Assembly: GCA_050013795.1 (NCBI GenBank)
Contig: JBEKEO010000187.1
Location: 1-6,294, forward strand
DNA length: 6,294 bases
Direction of reading: 5' to 3'
Source: CAWHOW01 sp050013795
GTDB lineage: Bacteria; Bacteroidota; Bacteroidia; Bacteroidales; CG2-30-32-10
A program made the position numbers and the translations under genes. The notes beneath the pieces are model-generated. The model was not told the origin of the DNA. It worked only from the letters and a program-made list of their open reading frames with translations, and ran no database searches. Numbering within the stretch: the stretch's first letter is position 1; each line of letters starts with the position of its first letter. Of this stretch, positions 1 to 3,866 are shown piece by piece.

Positions 1-1
1 C

Positions 2-649
2 ACCAGTGTCCCTAATTCCGGAATAATGATACCCAACCCCTTGCCCGATGCACAAGTTGGCGTTTATTATGAGCAACCAATTACTATTGGCGTACCAAAA
101 TCCGCATCAGGGTTTACCATTAATTGGGTAAAGTTTGTTAGCTTAACCAATTTAATTGCAGCAAATACATGGACCGCTGTCAATAATACTGGCGGCACTA
201 CATTTCCTAAGTGGAACAGACTGACATGGCAATGCGCAACTATTAAAGGAACGCCGACTACTGCGGGTACTGATTCTATCAGAATCTATGTAAATGCCAA
301 TGTATCTATTTTGGGAATTCCATACACTAAAAATAATGTTAAAGGATACACAGTTCCTATAGTTATAAAAGCTAAAACTGGTATTGAGGAAGTTAGTAAA
401 GAAAATAATGTTAATGTTTTTCCTAATCCAACTAAAGATAATATAACAATAGAAAGCCCGCCTGCATTGCCGCGAGGCAAGCAAGCTGCAGTAATAGAAA
501 TTTCAAATATTCAAGGCCAGCTAATAAAAACCCTTGTGACAAATAGCAATAAAACCAATATAGATGTTTCATCCTTTCCAAACGGGGTATATGTGATAGA
601 AGTGAGGACGGAAAAAGGAATAAGTGTAGAGAAATTTATTAAAGAATAG
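2..649 (+). CDS. Secreted protein with Ig-like segment and C-terminal T9SS type A sorting domain (5' partial)
   Basis: The frame is open from the left edge, so the true start lies outside the window; 215 codons and the TAG stop are visible. The first Met codon at 26 is internal and is not chosen as a start. Visible residues 1 to about 125 are beta-rich. They contain VGVYYEQPITI and GTPTTAG, the latter resembling the end of putative Ig (He_PIG-type) domains found in many Bacteroidota surface proteins. Residues about 137-215 form a typical type A sorting domain: VFPNPTKDNITIE, then VIEISNIQGQLIKTL, then FPNGVYVIEVRTEKG and a lysine-rich end (KFIKE). In this family the domain directs a protein that has crossed the inner membrane through the T9SS outer-membrane translocon, after which it is usually cleaved off. 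The passenger's function cannot be told from this fragment. The loop between the first two strands carries PPALPRGKQAA, encoded by a small palindrome (463-483). The gene converges with the nuclease gene, 87 bases away. I am sure of the sorting domain and much less sure of the Ig-like assignment. Confidence 0.93.
   Translation, partial: TSVPNSGIMIPNPLPDAQVGVYYEQPITIGVPKSASGFTINWVKFVSLTNLIAANTWTAVNNTGGTTFPKWNRLTWQCATIKGTPTTAGTDSIRIYVNANVSILGIPYTKNNVKGYTVPIVIKAKTGIEEVSKENNVNVFPNPTKDNITIESPPALPRGKQAAVIEISNIQGQLIKTLVTNSNKTNIDVSSFPNGVYVIEVRTEKGISVEKFIKE
463..483. repeat. Small GC-rich palindrome inside the T9SS domain
   Basis: TTGCC (467-471) and GGCAA (476-480) are inverted around GCGA. The stem is extended by TGC (463-465) and GCA (481-483), with one bulged A. 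The unit is in frame and encodes the ALPRGKQ loop between two beta strands of the sorting domain, where length is tolerated. It is more GC-rich than its surroundings. It may be an inserted repeat unit or simply a variable loop; one copy cannot decide. Confidence 0.5.
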
Positions 650-700
650 TTTCTTAAGAAGAAGGCAGTCCGCCGTGGCGAAGAACAATTGAACTAATTC

Positions 701-731
701 ACTCCCAACTCAGCACTCCCAACTCCCAACT
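701..731. repeat. Heptamer tandem repeat (ACTCCCA) between convergent genes
   Basis: The stretch reads as 7-base units: ACTCCCA, ACTCAGC (degenerate), ACTCCCA, ACTCCCA, then ACT. It lies in the spacer between the stop codons of the two convergent genes and ends six bases before the nuclease stop. It is non-coding. No GC-rich stem followed by a T run is present, so I do not call a terminator here. The short hairpin-like sequence CGCCGTGGCG at 671-680 has no usable loop or T tract. Confidence 0.7.
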
Positions 732-736
732 AAACC

Positions 737-3571
737 TTAACGGTTACAAATACTGTTATAAGCGCAGTTTTCGCAAATCTTAGTATCGGTAGTCTGGGTG
801 AATGGAATAGAGGGATCAAAGATGCAGGCAATAAACGCGGCTATATTTTTTTCAACAAGCGCAAGGGCATCAGCATCAACAGCCTTATCCTGTGAGGCGG
901 GACAATCAACCGCCATATATCCTTTGCTTAAATTACGGAACGAAATAATGCCGGCATTCAGCTTATCCGCTTGATGTTTTTTACTGAACAGGTAAGCATA
1001 AGTGAGCAGTTGCAGGCTTTTTGCAAGAGCAGGTTCGCTGATAAACTGTTCCCATTCATCGAATTTAAGTTCTTCTTTTTTAACAATTCCTGTTTTGTAA
1101 TCAATTATCCTGTAAGTTTTGCCGATGCGGTCAACCCTGTCAATAAAGCCTTTCAGCTTAACGGCAACAGTTTTGCCATCATGGGTATTCACATTAATGC
1201 TGGTATCAAAAGGTTCTTCAAGCTGTATGATGGTGAGATAGTCGTTAGCATTTTGTATCTTTTCAATGAATTTCGTTTCAGTCAGCAGAAAATTATTAAT
1301 GAATTTTGTTGCCACTTTCGATATTAAAAGATTCTTGCCAGTTTCTGTATCGCCATCGGGATAAAATTGCTTGAAGCCTTCTTTTATAAGGGTTTCAACA
1401 CTTGCATACATTTGTTTTACATCGGCGGGGCGAAGTATTTTATTCTTAAACGGACGGTACAGGTTTTTCAAAACATAATGTACCGTGCTTCCCAAAGTGG
1501 CAGCATCAATGGTTTCAGCTGCATCTTCTGCTTCCTCCAGCTTTTCAATATATTGGAAATAAAACCTAAGAGGACAACTAATATATGTATTCAGCCCCGA
1601 AGGGGAAAAGCCTTTATAAGCAATTTCGTTGAGGCTTTTTAATATCTCGAGTGTTTTAGAAATGGAAATGTCATTGTTTACTGATGCAGTTGGTGTTTCG
1701 CTAACAAGAATATTCTGTTGAATCTTTATCTTAGTATTATAGTGGGGCATTTCTTCGTAAAGCTGAGTAATAAAGCGGCTTTTCTCGCCGCTGCCAAAAT
1801 CACCTGCTTGTGAATTGTAAATGATATGAATGTTTTTTGCACGCTGCAACAGTCGGTAGAAATGATATGCGAATATAGATTCCTTTTGCCTGTATGTGCT
1901 TAATCCCATCTCTTTCCTGATGTCGAAAGGGATAAATGTATGCTGGAATTTCCCTGCAGGAAGTATTTGCTCGTTAGCTGAAAGCAGTATGATGTTTTTG
2001 AAATCGAGGGTGCGTGTTTCCAGCATTCCCATTATCTGCAAGCCTTTCAATGGCTCACCATAAAAAGGAATTTTGGCAGTATCAGCTAGTCCGGTAAATA
2101 CTTTTCGCAAGGTTTTAATATCGCTTACAGAACCGTAGTCAGTGAGCAGGTTTCTAACTTTGTTAATTATTACAGCATAATGAAACAGGTATTCAATGTC
2201 AATATCAGTATTTTTATTTTCAGCAATAAGCATATCGCGTATCAGTCCGATGAGTGATGTTATCTTAGCAAGAAACGTGATATTGTCATACTTTTTGTTT
2301 TCAAAGAAAAAAGCAATAACGGTATTTCCTAATTGTTTCCTTATCTCATCGCTGTTAAAGAATATGCGGTTAGAGTTTTTAACATAAGAAAATAAAGAAT
2401 TTATTCCCGGAGCTTTATTGTTCAATTCGCTTATTAATCGCAGGTAAGGATGATTAAGGAAGTTGATGATATCCTTTTGATAAAAACGAATAGTATTGTT
2501 TTTGCTGTATTTCTGTGAATTTTCAAGCAAAGTAAAGATGGTCAGCAAAAGACTATGCATGGAAGAATTTGAAAGGGGATAACCCATTGTGATATTGATG
2601 TCCTTTACATTTTCGGGAATAGAGTAGAGCAGGGGGATAAGCAGGTTTTCATCAGCAAGCACCAAAGCGGTGTTTTCGGAATTAGCATAATTGTCGGTCA
2701 TTTCAGAAAGCAACTGACCTGCATACTCTGCCTGCCCGACATGCAAGGGGACTCCTGTAATGGTAATTTCTTTTGTGTCATTAGCATAATGATCTTCCAG
2801 CCAGTTGAATTCTTTCAATTCCCATTCAGCCCTGTATTTGCGAATAAATAAACCCGCTTCCTGTATTTTATTATCAGTGTAATATTTCTCTGCATCCCAG
2901 AATATTTCAGCTTTTCCTGAATCAAGCAATGCCCTGATGATTTTTTCTTCTGAAGCTGTTAATGCATTAAAACCAGCAAAAATTACCTTGTAAAATTTTA
3001 GTGACTTAAAATATTCTTCTATATTATTAGCAGCAACTTTATTGGCTAATCCCTGGTAAACTATTTTTGTGCCAAGAAGAAAAGATGAAAGTTCAGCATA
3101 ATATTTACCAAGAGACTGATAAAATTTCAGGTAATCTTTTTCATGTTCGGTCAGAGGGTTATTATCAAGGTTCCATAAACTGATAGCTTTGGCTTCATTC
3201 AGATACCTGAAAAGTTCTTCAGCATCTGCAAGATTCATATCTGCATCATTGTAATCGCTTAGAAGAACAGAAGCCCAGTTCATGAATTCATCAAAGTTCT
3301 GTGCTTTCGTTCCTTCAATCTTTTTATAAATGTTATAGAAATCAAACAGCAGAGTGGTTTGGTCAGCAATCCGGAGTCCCGTGATATGACATACAAAATC
3401 TTCAATAGAAAAAACCGAAGGCGACCATATATCCTTTTTTAATTTTTGTGACAAATGTTTTTTTAGATACAGTCCTGCACGCCTGTTTGGAAATACCAGG
3501 CATGTATCGCTTATTTTATCTTTAAAAGACTCAATCAGGTGATCGGCTATTTTTTCGAGGAATGTTACCAT
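737..3571 (-). CDS. AddB-like PD-(D/E)XK nuclease / inactivated helicase, recombination repair
   Basis: This complete 944-residue protein resembles the AddB subunit of AddAB (RexAB), which with the UvrD-like AddA processes double-strand DNA ends for RecA-dependent repair in the cytoplasm. The N-terminus has VFPNRRAGLYLKK (residues 26-38), the pattern typical of Bacteroidota AddB-like proteins. It lacks a Walker A GxGKT/S motif, so this half is probably a non-hydrolysing helicase fold. A helicase-like segment LQIMGMLETRTLDFK with NEQILP follows at about 511-540. The C-terminal nuclease has H698 (GSTVHYVL), D811 (GFIDRVD), D824-Y-K826 (IIDYKTG) and Q854 (SLQLLTYAY), the full RecB-type catalytic set. 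C666 plus C933, C936 and C942 (CxxCx5C) match the spacing of the AddB 4Fe-4S cluster. The length suits the family. The start at 3571 has an A-rich leader (AATAAAAG) and no Shine-Dalgarno sequence, as usual in this phylum. An upstream ATG at 3594 opens only a six-codon frame. No addA is adjacent on either side. I am certain of the nuclease class; the AddB label rests on motifs only. Confidence 0.95.
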   Translation of the reverse strand: MVTFLEKIADHLIESFKDKISDTCLVFPNRRAGLYLKKHLSQKLKKDIWSPSVFSIEDFVCHITGLRIADQTTLLFDFYNIYKKIEGTKAQNFDEFMNWASVLLSDYNDADMNLADAEELFRYLNEAKAISLWNLDNNPLTEHEKDYLKFYQSLGKYYAELSSFLLGTKIVYQGLANKVAANNIEEYFKSLKFYKVIFAGFNALTASEEKIIRALLDSGKAEIFWDAEKYYTDNKIQEAGLFIRKYRAEWELKEFNWLEDHYANDTKEITITGVPLHVGQAEYAGQLLSEMTDNYANSENTALVLADENLLIPLLYSIPENVKDINITMGYPLSNSSMHSLLLTIFTLLENSQKYSKNNTIRFYQKDIINFLNHPYLRLISELNNKAPGINSLFSYVKNSNRIFFNSDEIRKQLGNTVIAFFFENKKYDNITFLAKITSLIGLIRDMLIAENKNTDIDIEYLFHYAVIINKVRNLLTDYGSVSDIKTLRKVFTGLADTAKIPFYGEPLKGLQIMGMLETRTLDFKNIILLSANEQILPAGKFQHTFIPFDIRKEMGLSTYRQKESIFAYHFYRLLQRAKNIHIIYNSQAGDFGSGEKSRFITQLYEEMPHYNTKIKIQQNILVSETPTASVNNDISISKTLEILKSLNEIAYKGFSPSGLNTYISCPLRFYFQYIEKLEEAEDAAETIDAATLGSTVHYVLKNLYRPFKNKILRPADVKQMYASVETLIKEGFKQFYPDGDTETGKNLLISKVATKFINNFLLTETKFIEKIQNANDYLTIIQLEEPFDTSINVNTHDGKTVAVKLKGFIDRVDRIGKTYRIIDYKTGIVKKEELKFDEWEQFISEPALAKSLQLLTYAYLFSKKHQADKLNAGIISFRNLSKGYMAVDCPASQDKAVDADALALVEKNIAAFIACIFDPSIPFTQTTDTKICENCAYNSICNR

Positions 3572-3637
3572 CTTTTATTTCTGTTTCTTTAACATCTTTC
3601 TGTTATGAATCAGGATTTGAAAATACACAAAATATTT

Positions 3638-3672
3638 AAACAAGTAGCCGGATTATATAAAAATACTTGTTT
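3638..3672. repeat. 9-bp inverted repeat upstream of the nuclease gene
   Basis: AAACAAGTA (3638-3646) and TACTTGTTT (3664-3672) are perfect inverted copies separated by 17 bases. The element lies 67-101 bases upstream of the nuclease start, in the divergent intergenic region. It could be an operator or the stem of a leader hairpin. It could also be chance in AT-rich DNA, so the call is tentative. Confidence 0.35.
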
Positions 3673-3739
3673 GTATTTTTTCTTAATTTGATACAATTAT
3701 ACGTTTTCTCAATAAGTTAAATATAAATTCATAAAAGCT

Positions 3740-3758
3740 TGTTAGTTTTATGTTAGTT
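3740..3758. repeat. Direct repeat TGTTAGTT spaced one helical turn apart
   Basis: TGTTAGTT occurs at 3740-3747 and again at 3751-3758, an 11-base offset that puts both copies on the same face of the helix. It ends 27 bases before the -33 element of the rightward promoter, where an activator could sit. No regulator is recognised, and chance cannot be excluded in AT-rich DNA. Confidence 0.3.
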
Positions 3759-3785
3759 ACTTAGAATAATAAAATTACAAAATCC

Positions 3786-3816
3786 TTGACTTATAAAAAA
3801 AAATCATGTATCTTTG
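3786..3816 (+). promoter_or_regulatory. Bacteroidota-type sigma promoter for the large surface-protein gene
   Basis: TTG at 3786-3788 and TATCTTTG at 3809-3816 match the primary sigma consensus of the phylum (TTG, about 19-21 bases, TAnnTTTG), with a 20-base spacer. Transcription should begin near 3820-3823 and give a leader of about 45 bases before the ATG at 3867. The spacer contains nine consecutive A residues (3795-3803). I found no equally good match on the opposite strand for the nuclease gene; TATAATTG, reading leftward near 3700, is the closest but lacks a spaced TTG. Confidence 0.7.
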
Positions 3817-3866
3817 GTTATTTTTCAATCTTTATTATTGAATACAATCGAGTTAAATATATACAT

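Noticed and set aside
152..484. Two reverse-strand open frames (110 and 64 codons) opposite the first gene
   Set aside because: They are antisense to the Ig-like and T9SS coding sequence. Their Cys/Arg-rich or hydrophobic makeup is a by-product of the sense codons.
651..680. Possible terminator: TTCTTAAGAA (651-660) and CGCCGTGGCG (671-680)
   Set aside because: The first is a 10-bp AT palindrome without a loop. The second has a two-base centre and no T run follows. Neither meets intrinsic terminator criteria.
971..2387. Forward-strand open frames of 118, 91 and 63 codons (971-1327, 1367-1642, 2196-2387)
   Set aside because: All are antisense to the nuclease gene. The first overlies the catalytic D811, DYK and Q854 region, so selection clearly acts on the other strand.
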